Below are positions 34,228 through 43,165 of a stretch of DNA of 64,000 nucleotides, one piece after another. The position numbers were made by a program, and so were the translations under genes. Each line of letters opens with the position of its first letter. Within the stretch, counting starts at the first letter, position 1. The notes under the pieces were generated by a model, which saw nothing but the letters and a program-made list of their open reading frames with translations, was not told where the DNA came from and did not search any database. Origin of the DNA: Sulfitobacter sp. W027 (lineage in GTDB: Bacteria > Pseudomonadota > Alphaproteobacteria > Rhodobacterales > Rhodobacteraceae); the NCBI RefSeq assembly GCF_025143985.1, contig NZ_CP083567.1:62001-126000 (forward strand), written 5' to 3'.

Positions 34228-35249
34228 CCGATCCCATTCTGAAAATCGACGGCGTCTCCAAGCGGTTCACCCGCAAGCCGGGGCTGGTCATCAGCGGGCT
34301 AGATAAGCTCACGGGCCGCGATTCCACCCAGACCGTGCATGCGGTCAATGACGTGACCCTGAGCGTGCCACGCGGCGAAGTGCTGGGCATCGTCGGGGAA
34401 TCCGGCTGCGGAAAATCCACCTTGGGCCGCGTCGTCTCGGGCATCTATGCGCCGAGTGAAGGCAGCGTGACGCTGGAAGGCAAGCCGGTGGCGCGCGAGC
34501 ATCGCGGCAATGTCGACAAGCTGACGACCCGGGTTCAGATGATCCACCAAGACCCTTTTGCCAGCCTCAATCCGCGGATGAAGGTGGGCGAGATCATTGC
34601 TGAAGGGCCACGTGTTCACGGGCTGATCCCGGCGCGTGAGGTGCAAGAACGGGTGCGCAGCCTGCTGGAGCAGGTCGGCCTTGAGGGCGCCTATGCCAAC
34701 CGCCTGCCGCACCAATTCTCGGGCGGGCAGCGCCAGCGGGTCGCCATTGCGCGAGCGCTCGCGATGCAACCCGAGCTGCTGGTGCTGGACGAGGCCGTGG
34801 CCTCGCTCGACGTGTCGATCCAGGCGCAGGTGCTCAATCTCTTTATGAAGCTACGGCGCGAGTTGGACCTCACCGCGCTTTTCATCAGCCACGACCTCTC
34901 GGTCGTGCGCCATGTCTGCGACCGGGTGGCAATCATGTACCTCGGTCGGGTGGTCGAGACCGCGCCGGCGGATGAACTCTACGCCAAGCCGATGCATCCC
35001 TATACCGAAGCGCTCTTTGCCTCCGTGCCGACCCTCGGCACCGGGCGCGCTAACTTCCACCCGATCAAGGGCGAGATCCCCTCGCCGATCAACCCCCCCA
35101 AGGGCTGCGCTTTTCACCCGCGCTGCCCCTTCGCGGGGCCGCGCTGCAAGGCCGAGGTGCCGCGCCTCGTGACTCCGAAAGGCAATCGCAGCGTTGCCTG
35201 CCACCTGCATGACGGGGGCACCGGCGCAGAGACAGGAGCCGCTGCATGA
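34224..35249 (+). CDS. Peptide ABC transporter ATPase (DppF/OppF type)
   Basis: The product is 341 residues from the ATG at 34224, which overlaps the preceding stop. Walker A is GIVGESGCGKSTLGRVV, the signature PHQFSGGQRQRVAIARALAM, and Walker B LLVLDEAVASLDVSIQAQVL. In Walker B, Ala-Val replaces the usual Pro-Thr or Pro-Val of DEPxS, a mild oddity that leaves the catalytic Glu in place. The C-terminal Cys block GCAFHPRCPFAGPRCKAE is present. It overlaps the M32 peptidase gene by four bases. Confidence 0.93.
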   Translation: MTDPILKIDGVSKRFTRKPGLVISGLDKLTGRDSTQTVHAVNDVTLSVPRGEVLGIVGESGCGKSTLGRVVSGIYAPSEGSVTLEGKPVAREHRGNVDKLTTRVQMIHQDPFASLNPRMKVGEIIAEGPRVHGLIPAREVQERVRSLLEQVGLEGAYANRLPHQFSGGQRQRVAIARALAMQPELLVLDEAVASLDVSIQAQVLNLFMKLRRELDLTALFISHDLSVVRHVCDRVAIMYLGRVVETAPADELYAKPMHPYTEALFASVPTLGTGRANFHPIKGEIPSPINPPKGCAFHPRCPFAGPRCKAEVPRLVTPKGNRSVACHLHDGGTGAETGAAA

Positions 35250-36742
35250 CCCTTTCGCTGACCGACCGCGTGGGGCGGCTGAACGACGTGCTGGTCTCCG
35301 TGAACCTGCTTAATTGGGACGCGCGGGTAATGATGCCCAAGGGCGGGGCCGAGACGCGGGGCCACCAGATCGCCACGTTGATGGGCATCGCGCGCGAAAT
35401 GATCCTCGATCTCGAGATGGGCAAGGCTGCTGAAGCGGTGCTCAACAGCGACGCGCCCGAAATCGAGCGCCGCGCCGCGCAGGCGGTGCAGGAGGCACGC
35501 TCCCATCTCGCCCGCATTCCCGCCTCCCTGCTGCGCCGGCAGGCGGAGCAATCCATCACCGCCGACGCCGCTTGGACCGAGGCGCGCCGCACTGGCGACT
35601 TCGCCCTGTTCCAGCCGCATCTGCAAAACATCGTCGATCTGGCGCGCGAAAAGGCGCAGGCGCTTGGCTATGACGGCCACCCCTATGACCCGATGGCCGG
35701 TGTGTTTGAACCGGGGGCGACGGCGGCGCAGCTCACCCGGTTCTTCGACCAACTGGGCGACGGGATCCGCCCGATCCTCGACGTGGCCCTCGCCCGACCC
35801 GCGCCGCGCAGCGACTTCCTGTTCCGCGACTATCCGATCGCTGGCCAGCAGGCCTTCTGCGCCTATATCGCGGAGGCCCTGGGCTATGACATGGACCGCG
35901 GGCGGCTCGACACGGCGGTGCATCCCTTCGAGATTTCCATGACCCGCAACGACGTGCGAATCACCTCGCGCTGGAACCCGACCTACCTGCCGATGTCGAT
36001 CTTCGGCACGATCCACGAGGCGGGCCATGCGCTTTACGAGATGGGCGCCGATTCGTCGCTTACACGCGGGGCCCATGCGACGGATATGATCGGTCTCTAT
36101 GCCGTGGCGGGCACCAGTTTCGGGATGCACGAAAGCCAGTCGCGTCTTTTGGAGAACCACATCGGCCGGTCGCCTGCCTTCTGGGCAGTGCATTACGGAC
36201 GGTTGCGCGATACTTTCCCCGAGCAGTTGGGCGATGTGAGCGAAGCGGAATTCGTCGCCGCGATCAACCGTGTCTCTCCCGGTCTCACCCGGGTCGAGGC
36301 GGACGAACTGACCTATGATCTGCACGTCATGCTGCGGGTGAAGATCGAGATGGCGTTGATGGACGGATCGCTTAAAGTGGCGGATGTGCCCGAGGCCTGG
36401 AACGCGGCGATGCGCGAGGTTCTGGGGCTGGAGGTGCCGGACAATGGCGCAGGTTGCCTGCAGGACGTGCATTGGTCGCATGGCTACATCGGATCTTTCC
36501 CCACCTACACGGTGGGCAATTCGACCGCCGCGCAGATCATGACGCATCTCGATGCCACGCAGCCCGCGGTGCGCGCGGGCGTGACGGCGGGGGATTACGC
36601 CCCGCTGCACGGGGCATTGGGCGATCTGGTCTGGCAGCATGGCCGGTCGCGCAGCCGGGCCGAAATCCTCGCCGGGATCGGGGCAGGAGCCTATGACCCG
36701 ACCGCCTATCTCGCCTATCTGCGGAACAAGTTCGCCGGATAG
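35246..36742 (+). CDS. M32-family metallocarboxypeptidase
   Basis: The product is 498 residues, full length for the thermostable carboxypeptidase 1 (Taq) family. The zinc motif HExxH is present in GTIHEAGHALYEMGADSS, and the downstream Glu of the site in GMHESQSRLLENHIGRSP. The family blocks YDPTAYLAYLRNKFAG at the end and LLNWDARVMMPKGGAETRGH near the start are clear. No signal peptide is seen, so it trims C-terminal residues from peptides in the cytoplasm. It is the last gene of the importer operon, consistent with cytoplasmic breakdown of the imported substrate. Confidence 0.94.
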   Translation: MTLSLTDRVGRLNDVLVSVNLLNWDARVMMPKGGAETRGHQIATLMGIAREMILDLEMGKAAEAVLNSDAPEIERRAAQAVQEARSHLARIPASLLRRQAEQSITADAAWTEARRTGDFALFQPHLQNIVDLAREKAQALGYDGHPYDPMAGVFEPGATAAQLTRFFDQLGDGIRPILDVALARPAPRSDFLFRDYPIAGQQAFCAYIAEALGYDMDRGRLDTAVHPFEISMTRNDVRITSRWNPTYLPMSIFGTIHEAGHALYEMGADSSLTRGAHATDMIGLYAVAGTSFGMHESQSRLLENHIGRSPAFWAVHYGRLRDTFPEQLGDVSEAEFVAAINRVSPGLTRVEADELTYDLHVMLRVKIEMALMDGSLKVADVPEAWNAAMREVLGLEVPDNGAGCLQDVHWSHGYIGSFPTYTVGNSTAAQIMTHLDATQPAVRAGVTAGDYAPLHGALGDLVWQHGRSRSRAEILAGIGAGAYDPTAYLAYLRNKFAG

Positions 36743-36876
36743 GACGCGCGCGTACTAAGTCATTCCGGCAGGTGCAGTTCACGTGGCGCCACAACAAGGC
36801 GTGCGCTACCCTTACGTGGTCTCTTTTTTGGAAAGCAAAAGTTTTACTAATGAAAGGAATCTATCGCAACCGATGA

Positions 36877-38271
36877 TCAGGACTTCTGCAGCCTGAGAAG
36901 TTCCTTCGAAATGAGGTTTAGTTCGATCCAAAAAACCGATCCTTCCCCTTCGACCGAGGAGAATCCCACCTTTCCGTCAAGCAGCTCTATCAGTTGCTTT
37001 GTGATACTCAGCCCAAGACCGCTGCTTTTGTTTGCACCCGTGGTGCCGGGGTTAATCTGATGAAAGGGGGTGAAGATGTCGGGCTGCAGGGCCGCAGGGA
37101 TGCCAATCCCATGGTCCGTGACTTCGATCCGCGCATTGTCGCTGATCCGCGTCAAGCGGACTTCAACGACATCCCCGGTGGAAGTGAATTTAGCGGCGTT
37201 GGAGATCAGGTTGTTCAAGACTTGCGTGACCCGTGCACTGTCAGTGAGTGTGATGACGGGCTCTTGGGGGGTATGGACAGCGTAGCTTACACCAAGTTTT
37301 TCAGCGTAGCCTTGGCAATTCTCGACCGCGGCTGTGACCACTTGGTTAAGGTCCACCGTTTGGCGTTTAACGGAGACTTTCCCTTCGCTTAAGGCCTGGG
37401 CGTCCAAAATATCGTTGACGAGTGTCAAGAGGCGGTCTCCGTTGCGGTCAGCGACATCGAGCAGTTTTAGTGCGGTTGGGTCTTTGAGTGTGTCGCCTAC
37501 CCTGGCTTTCAGCAAGGACAACCCGCCTAAAAGCGAGGTGAGCGGCGTGCGCAACTCGTGGCTGACCACACTCATGAAATTCATTTTCAAGCGTGCTGCT
37601 GAGGTTGCTTCTTCAGCCAGAATGCGCATTTTCCGTTCCCTATTTCTGGTAGCGCGAAGTTCGATCAGGAGCAGGGATATGAAGATACCGAAGAGGGTTA
37701 GAAGTGTCATGCCGAGATAGGCGATGGTATGCGACAATGAAAGCAGGCCGGTTCTGAACTCTGACAGAGTGCTGTTTTTGGCCTGTGCAAGGGCCACCAA
37801 CAGATTGCGTAAGGCTATGTCGTAGCCTCGGAGTTCTGTGAGAATGTACACAACCTTTTGTCGCCCCGCGTCATTTATCATCTCTTGTGATGCGAACTCA
37901 TCGATATGGGGCTCAATGGTTTGGAAGGTCTCCTCAAGGGAAGAAAGCACAGTTTGATCTATGCCAAAGCTCGTGAGGAGCCGCGAAAGTTTACCCTCCT
38001 GAAGGATCGTGATCCGGCTCCAGGCGATGTTAAAGCGCAAGGCCACATCCCTTGCGGGTCTAAGGCCGAGCGCGACTTCGCTGAGCTCTTTCTCAAGCCT
38101 GAGCATTTCGAACTGAAGCTGTGAACCGATCCAGAGCGGGTCGCTTTGCTCCGCGGTCTGGATACTGTCGACCCTATCGCTCAGCTTATAGACGACCCCG
38201 ATACCAAAGAGCACGGCACCTACAAAAAATACGAGGAGTGCTGCGCGAATGGTTCTGCTTTTATCGGTCAC
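36877..38271 (-). CDS. Membrane sensor histidine kinase
   Basis: The product is about 464 residues. I prefer the GTG at 38271, which overlaps the stop of the preceding gene, over an ATG at 38298. Two membrane helices (AALLVFFVGAVLFGIGVVYK and IAYLGMTLLTLFGIFISLLL) bracket a helical periplasmic sensor of about 150 residues. HisKA follows with MSVVSHELRTPLTSLLGGLS and then a full HATPase_c with N box NNLISNAAKFT, DHGIGIP and GLGLSITKQLIE. No HAMP, PAS or receiver domain and no response regulator gene is adjacent, so the partner is elsewhere. Confidence 0.92.
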   Translation of the reverse strand: MTDKSRTIRAALLVFFVGAVLFGIGVVYKLSDRVDSIQTAEQSDPLWIGSQLQFEMLRLEKELSEVALGLRPARDVALRFNIAWSRITILQEGKLSRLLTSFGIDQTVLSSLEETFQTIEPHIDEFASQEMINDAGRQKVVYILTELRGYDIALRNLLVALAQAKNSTLSEFRTGLLSLSHTIAYLGMTLLTLFGIFISLLLIELRATRNRERKMRILAEEATSAARLKMNFMSVVSHELRTPLTSLLGGLSLLKARVGDTLKDPTALKLLDVADRNGDRLLTLVNDILDAQALSEGKVSVKRQTVDLNQVVTAAVENCQGYAEKLGVSYAVHTPQEPVITLTDSARVTQVLNNLISNAAKFTSTGDVVEVRLTRISDNARIEVTDHGIGIPAALQPDIFTPFHQINPGTTGANKSSGLGLSITKQLIELLDGKVGFSSVEGEGSVFWIELNLISKELLRLQKS

Positions 38272-38741
38272 TCGACAGCAATGCTTTTGAGCTGCCATAC
38301 AAGTCTGCCGTTGAAGGAATTGTCTTGAAGCTCCGCATGGTCATCCATTGGGTAAATGACCCAAATAGGTCCTTTGTTCCGCACCGACATCTGCTCACCG
38401 TCACGCAGCACTGCCAGAATGACATCGTAATCAAAGGCATCTATGGCCGGGACATTTGAGCTGAAATCATTCAGTGCGACCATCTTCAGGGTTGCATCGG
38501 GCGCGACATTCAGGGGCTCTAGTACCGTGCGCAGACGCGGCCCTTGAAACGTTGCTGCAGTATCTACATAGTCGTTTTTGGTCAGAACGGTGGTCTGAGG
38601 CAGCCTAAGCAGATCTTCCAGTGTATACGTCGCGGATTGCTCAGGGGTCGAAACAGTCAAGATTGTTTGCGCAGCCCCCATAGTGGGAAGGGCGAGTAGG
38701 GCAGCCACGAAGATGGCGTTCAGAAAATTCTTGCGTCGCAT
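38268..38741 (-). CDS. Small periplasmic molybdopterin-oxidoreductase-fold protein
   Basis: The product is 157 residues with a signal peptide (LNAIFVAALLALPTMGAAQT). The mature part resembles the sulfite-oxidase/YedY molybdopterin-binding fold in miniature: YTLEDLLRLPQTTVLTKND, FQGPRLRTVLEPLNVAPDAT, then DYDVILAVLRDGEQMSVRNK and PIWVIYPMDD. The active-site Cys expected in true SUOX enzymes is not seen, so cofactor binding is doubtful and a sensory role is more likely. Its stop overlaps the histidine kinase start, which makes the two a likely sensor pair, with this protein presenting a signal to the kinase. Confidence 0.78.
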   Translation of the reverse strand: MRRKNFLNAIFVAALLALPTMGAAQTILTVSTPEQSATYTLEDLLRLPQTTVLTKNDYVDTAATFQGPRLRTVLEPLNVAPDATLKMVALNDFSSNVPAIDAFDYDVILAVLRDGEQMSVRNKGPIWVIYPMDDHAELQDNSFNGRLVWQLKSIAVE

Positions 38742-39016
38742 AACCGATCCTTGATGGTCTTTGTTGCTTTCGCATGTCGGTTAGAAAACGACCAGATATT
38801 GGTGGCAATTTTAAGGCCTTTTTCGAAATACGGGCTGCTTTGCGGTGCGGGACCGGTTCTTGTCATCAAAAGCCCCTTACCTCATCTATTTTGCCTGGAC
38901 CAAGCAGAGTTCTATCCGGTGACGTAGTCTTAGGCCGCGCGGGAGGCGGGCGCGCGCTACCGGCTGAAGTCCCACCACGAGGGCCTCTCGCAGAAGGGCT
39001 GATGGTGCCTTGCACT

Positions 39017-39706
39017 TCAGCACGATATTTGCAGCGCAGGTCTCCTTCCCGCTTTGATTTCTTGGATCAGTTTCAGATCTTCTTGGTAGAAGGTGTCGAT
39101 TGATTTCCGCGTTTGTTCCAGCATTTGTATGGAGAACTTTACGCTGCTGTTATGGTCGAGAGGCACGATGGCTCGGTCGGTTTCAGTGACATGGTCAATC
39201 CAGCGGAACACCTGCTCAAGCCCCTCCTCAAAGAGAAACATCCTTACGTCCGGCCCGGTAAATTCCACCTGAGGTCGGATATGATTGTCTGACTGATAGG
39301 GGTCAGCAATCTGATCTGCAAAAATCTTTTCAACCCATGCATCAAAAGTACCGTAAAACTCTGTCGTCCAATCAAGCTCCACGGTCAGTGCGTCGCCCGG
39401 AGCTATGTGTTTAGGCAGCGCTTCAGGAGGGTTTCTTCGGGTTGCGCGGTAGCGATACTCGCTCAGCAAGCGCTCAAACGGGTCGCGCATAATGCAGAAC
39501 CGATGATCGCAAAAATTATCGGGCAAGATCACGCGTTGCGTTGCCGCTTCCATATGCTGGGGCGTGGTTTTGGACCATTCTACCGGCTCACGGCTGTAAA
39601 GAGCCAGCGGCCCCTTGGCCCTGAGATAGCTTGTGATGCACGATCCACCCGTCTTAGGGATATGGACAAAATGCAGAAGCTTACCGTTGATTTTTGATAG
39701 GGGCAC
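39017..39706 (-). CDS. Sulfotransferase-family protein
   Basis: The product is 229 residues. The 5'-phosphosulfate loop HFVHIPKTGGSCITSYLRAK near residue 12 and the 3'-phosphate loop CIMRDPFERLLSEYRYR near residue 91 are both clear marks of PAPS-dependent sulfotransferases of the type 2 family. It has no signal peptide or membrane anchor, so it works in the cytoplasm, perhaps on a sugar or lipid intermediate. The acceptor cannot be told. It lies between unrelated genes and is probably monocistronic. Confidence 0.88.
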   Translation of the reverse strand: MPLSKINGKLLHFVHIPKTGGSCITSYLRAKGPLALYSREPVEWSKTTPQHMEAATQRVILPDNFCDHRFCIMRDPFERLLSEYRYRATRRNPPEALPKHIAPGDALTVELDWTTEFYGTFDAWVEKIFADQIADPYQSDNHIRPQVEFTGPDVRMFLFEEGLEQVFRWIDHVTETDRAIVPLDHNSSVKFSIQMLEQTRKSIDTFYQEDLKLIQEIKAGRRPALQISC

Positions 39707-39949
39707 CTGTCGCCTCAGTTATTACCATAGATTGTGCATCTATGTGGGAAACGCTTGGCGAGTCAATTCGGGCCGGGGGCCATAGTGGTCGCCCCAGGCG
39801 GGCTTTGCAAACATTGCCAAGTTCAAGAGCCCTTAGTCTGAACCATCCTATGGGGGAGGCTCTCCAAGGTGTCGTCTTGTTGCGCTGCGCCATGGTGTTA
39901 CCTGTTAAACCACTTTAGCGTGCGGCCGACAGATCAACAGGGCGTGCAT

Positions 39950-41041
39950 ATGACTATTGAAACAGAGGTGTCAGATACACCGGATCGGGAGGCGGCCAAG
40001 GCTGCACTCGCCACCTTGCGCGCGTGGGGCCAAAAGGCCACTCCAACCGAGGTCGCCGCACTCGACCCCGCGGTCGCGCGGATGGTGAAAGGTGCCGGTT
40101 ACCCTACGTTCAACCGGGTCTATCCGACGGATTTCACCATGGGTGCCAATTACAATGCCACACTGCCTGATTTGCAAAACGGCCCTTCCAGCCTGATCCG
40201 CGGCGCACAGCAGTTGATCCAGCATGTGGGCATTTCTAACTTCCGTCTGCCAATCCGCTACCACAGCCGCGGCGACGGTGATTTGCAGCTTGAAACCTCT
40301 GTTACCGGATCGGTCTCGCTTGATGCCGGGAAGAAGGGCATTAACATGTCCCGTATCATGCGCAGCTTTTACCGTCATGCTGAAGCCACCTTCAGCTTCG
40401 AGGTGATCGAAGCCGCGCTGGATGACTATAAGGCCGATCTGGAAAGCGTCGATGCGCGGATCCAGATGCGGTTTTCTTTCCCGATGAAGATCGCCAGCCT
40501 GCGCTCGGGGCTGACCGGCTACCAATATTACGACCTCGCGCTCGAACTTGTGGAGCAGGAGGGGAGGCGCAAAAAAATAGTCCATCTCGACTATGTCTAC
40601 TCTAGTACCTGTCCCTGTTCGCTGGAGTTGAGCGAACATGCCCGCGCAACCCGGGGGCAGTTGGCCACGCCGCATTCACAGCGTTCGGTCGCACGGATTT
40701 CGGTGGAGGTCATCGATGCGGGGGTCTGCCTCTGGTTTGAAGACTTGATTGACCTCTGTCGCCGCGCGGTGTCGACAGAGACCCAAGTGATGGTCAAACG
40801 CGAAGACGAACAGGCTTTTGCCGAGCTGAACGCTGCCAATCCGATCTTCGTCGAGGATGCAGCGCGACTTTTCTGCGAACAACTTCTTGCGGATGTGCGA
40901 GTAGGGGATTTCCGAATTGTCGCCAGCCATCAAGAAAGCTTGCACAGCCATGATGCAATTAGCGTGTTGACCCAAGGCGATACCTTTGCCGCGCAAAGTT
41001 TCGACCCGAAGCTGTTCAACACGCTCTTTCATGTTGGCTGA
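39950..41041 (+). CDS. folE2: GTP cyclohydrolase I, FolE2 type
   Basis: The product is 363 residues from the ATG at 39950. FolE2 converts GTP to 7,8-dihydroneopterin triphosphate, the entry to folate and pterins, and can use metals other than zinc. The metal Cys and neighbours are in YVYSSTCPCSLELSEHARAT, and further family blocks are PTDFTMGANYNATLPDLQ and SHQESLHSHDAISVL near the end. I see no Zur-box-like palindrome upstream, so metal control is not shown. The next gene is a pterin-reductase-like SDR, which supports a pterin role. Confidence 0.92.
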   Translation: MTIETEVSDTPDREAAKAALATLRAWGQKATPTEVAALDPAVARMVKGAGYPTFNRVYPTDFTMGANYNATLPDLQNGPSSLIRGAQQLIQHVGISNFRLPIRYHSRGDGDLQLETSVTGSVSLDAGKKGINMSRIMRSFYRHAEATFSFEVIEAALDDYKADLESVDARIQMRFSFPMKIASLRSGLTGYQYYDLALELVEQEGRRKKIVHLDYVYSSTCPCSLELSEHARATRGQLATPHSQRSVARISVEVIDAGVCLWFEDLIDLCRRAVSTETQVMVKREDEQAFAELNAANPIFVEDAARLFCEQLLADVRVGDFRIVASHQESLHSHDAISVLTQGDTFAAQSFDPKLFNTLFHVG

Positions 41042-41145
41042 CGGGTTTTCATGGATTTGCCTTTTTTCGTGCGTGACTCAGGGCTGGCGGGGAGCACCCT
41101 CTTTGTGGTTTATCCATGTGTGACTATGGATCGAGGAGAGGCGCC

Positions 41146-41919
41146 ATGCAGCGAGCACTGGTGACCGGCGCCGGAAAACGACTAGGACGCGCTATGGCGC
41201 TCTACCTTGCCGGGCGGGGATTTGACGTGGCTGTGCATTACGCCACCTCGCAGGCCGAGGCAGGGAAAACAGCCGCAGAAATTACAGCGAAAGGGCGAAA
41301 GGCCGCTCTTTTGCAAGCTGACTTACTCAAGGAGGTCGAGACAGAGCTTCTGCTGCCCCGCGCGGCCGCGGCGCTCGGCGGACCGATCACCTGCCTGGTC
41401 AACAATGCGTCAATCTTTGAGGCGGACGACATTCAAACGGCTACGCGAGAAAGTTGGGAGCGCCATATTGGCAGCAACCTACGCGCGCCCTTCGTGCTGA
41501 CGCAGGCCATGGCGGGGCAAGGGTTGCAGGCCACACAAGATGAGTACGGCGAACCGCGTGCCACTGGGCTGGTCGTGAATATGATCGACCAACGCGTGCA
41601 CAGCCTGACCCCAGAATTCATGAGTTATACGATCGCTAAGATGGGCCTGTGGGCTATGACACGCACCACTGCACAGGCGCTGGCTCCGTCAATCCGGGTT
41701 AACGGCATTGGCCCCGGACCAACCTTACAAGGTCAACATCAGTCTGAAGAAGTCTTTGCACAGGAGCGCCGGAATACGGTGTTGAAACGGGGTGTGAACC
41801 TTGCAGATATTACTGCCGCCCTTGGCTACTTTATCGATGCGCCTGCTGTCACGGGGCAACTGATTTGCACCGATGGTGGCGAGCACCTGCAGTGGCAAAA
41901 TGCCAGTCAGAATAGCTGA
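41146..41919 (+). CDS. FolM/PTR1-like short-chain reductase
   Basis: The product is 257 residues from the ATG at 41146, preceded by GAGGAGAGG. The cofactor motif VTGAGKRLGRAMALYLAG has the Arg-Leu-Gly form of pteridine reductases and dihydromonapterin reductase (FolM), which favours NADPH. The NNAS motif (LVNNASIFEADD) and a Tyr-x3-Lys (MSYTIAKMGLWAM) are present, and the end (LICTDGGEHLQW) is typical of this branch. Its place about 100 bases after folE2 suggests reduction of a dihydropterin to the tetrahydro form. This is inferred from family and context. Confidence 0.85.
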   Translation: MQRALVTGAGKRLGRAMALYLAGRGFDVAVHYATSQAEAGKTAAEITAKGRKAALLQADLLKEVETELLLPRAAAALGGPITCLVNNASIFEADDIQTATRESWERHIGSNLRAPFVLTQAMAGQGLQATQDEYGEPRATGLVVNMIDQRVHSLTPEFMSYTIAKMGLWAMTRTTAQALAPSIRVNGIGPGPTLQGQHQSEEVFAQERRNTVLKRGVNLADITAALGYFIDAPAVTGQLICTDGGEHLQWQNASQNS

Positions 41920-41923
41920 CTGG
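41903..41923 (+). terminator. Hairpin over the stop codon of the FolM-like gene
   Basis: CCAGTCAG-AATAG-CTGACTGG is a perfect 8-bp stem that includes the stop codon and is followed by G-rich sequence without a T-run. It may end or protect the transcript, but lacks the usual intrinsic-terminator tail. Confidence 0.4.
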
Positions 41924-42057
41924 GGGGCCGTCCAACATCTTAGGAAGCCCGACGGCCTGACGTGCGGTCTTATAAGCGGCCGAGCGCATTTTATAAGAAG
42001 CGATGGAAGCTAATGCCATGATAACTATGCAAAATATGTCCTCTGAGGCAGTGGTTG

Positions 42058-42121
42058 GAGACTGTTACGGTAATCGGAGGTCTTGGGAAGTTTGCGGTTT
42101 TTAAGATTGAGCATGCCGCGC
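42058..42121 (+). repeat. IS6-type left end fragment
   Basis: GAGACTGTTACGG at 42058 and the sequence to the ATGCCGCG at 42112 match the end of the IS6-type fragment at 43614-43709 in inverted orientation, and resemble the start of the IS6 remnant at 23407. The similarity stops right after the ATG. From here to the IS3 border at 42304 nothing else is recognised. Confidence 0.65.
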
Positions 42122-42331
42122 GGCTTTGCCAACTTGTTTGGCGATCCGCAAATTTGAGAAAGGCGGCCGGAATGTTCGAGAATGGTTTGCGGCTCGCAAT
42201 CATTTCGCCATAATGTTCGAGGATCGCTTCAATGCGTGACTGTATCTAAAACCCGCATAGGCCAGACCTGATACACAAAGTTCATGACACTCCCCATATC
42301 CATGTGGACTGGCCCCCGTTTCAGCGGACAC

Positions 42332-43165
42332 CTAAGCAGTTTCGGTTGTGGCCTTGATGAACTCGCGAGGCGAGCGCCATCTTAGGCCGTTGTGTGGGTG
42401 GTTGTCGTTATAGTCCTCAATCCATTCTCCTATCAAATTCAAAACGGTTTCGGCATCGGGTATTGGATTGACGCGCACGTAATCGCGCTTGAGCGTCTTT
42501 ACGAAGGCCTCTGACATGTCGTTGGATTGCAAGCTGGCGACTGGCGTGAAGCATGACTTTGGGCCAAACTGGCGAGCAAAGATGCGGGTTTCCCTTGCTG
42601 TGTATGCGCTTCCATTGTCGGATAAGGCCTCGACCACCTCTGGCGCGCGATAGCTGCCGAAGCGTTTCTCGACGGCCTCCAAAAGCATGTCACGGACGTC
42701 CGAGCCGCTAATCCCGGCATTGGCGACGGCCCGCCAGGCGATGACCTCACGATCATGAGCATCGAGCAGGAACGCCGCGCGGATAATGTCGCCATTCCAG
42801 CAGGTGAACTCCAGCCCGTCAGAGCACCAGCGCAAGTTCAACCGAACCATGATGACCTTGCCGTCATGGGCGCGCTCTGGCCAGTTGAAGCCGGATCGCT
42901 CCAGCAGCAAGTTATTGGCCTTCATAATGCGATAGACGCGTTTATGATTTGCTGGGGCAAGGCCTTCTGCTTGGAGTTCCCGGTTCAGCACTGCAGTGAT
43001 CCTGCGGTAGCCATAGGTTGGGCGCTCCGCCACCAAACGTTCGATACGTGGCAAGAGAGCCGCGTCTTGAGCGTTATAATAGCTCCGACGCGGCTCCGTG
43101 GTTCCTTTCTGTCGTTCATGCAGGTTCGAACGGGATACGCCTAACGTTTGTGCCACCGCCTTCAT
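42332..43165 (-). CDS. IS3-family transposase catalytic part (OrfB)
   Basis: This is the 277-residue frame from the ATG at 43165 with HTH_21 (ERPTYGYRRITAVLNRELQA) and the rve integrase core. The DDE residues are in RWCSDGLEFTCWNGDI, EALSDNGSAYTARETR and DMSEAFVKTLKRDYVRV. The frame is open upstream of this ATG back to an A7 run at 43207-43213 and encodes KKTDLACAVAQTGRFP, so the natural product is probably the OrfAB fusion made by -1 frameshifting. The gene is intact. Confidence 0.93.
   Translation of the reverse strand: MKAVAQTLGVSRSNLHERQKGTTEPRRSYYNAQDAALLPRIERLVAERPTYGYRRITAVLNRELQAEGLAPANHKRVYRIMKANNLLLERSGFNWPERAHDGKVIMVRLNLRWCSDGLEFTCWNGDIIRAAFLLDAHDREVIAWRAVANAGISGSDVRDMLLEAVEKRFGSYRAPEVVEALSDNGSAYTARETRIFARQFGPKSCFTPVASLQSNDMSEAFVKTLKRDYVRVNPIPDAETVLNLIGEWIEDYNDNHPHNGLRWRSPREFIKATTETA

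Noticed and set aside
35114..36640. 508-codon minus-strand frame opposite the M32 peptidase
   Set aside because: His- and Arg-rich shadow of a gene with an intact HExxH motif.
39707..39949. Zur-type operator before folE2
   Set aside because: No AT-rich palindrome of the expected kind is present between the sulfotransferase and folE2 starts.
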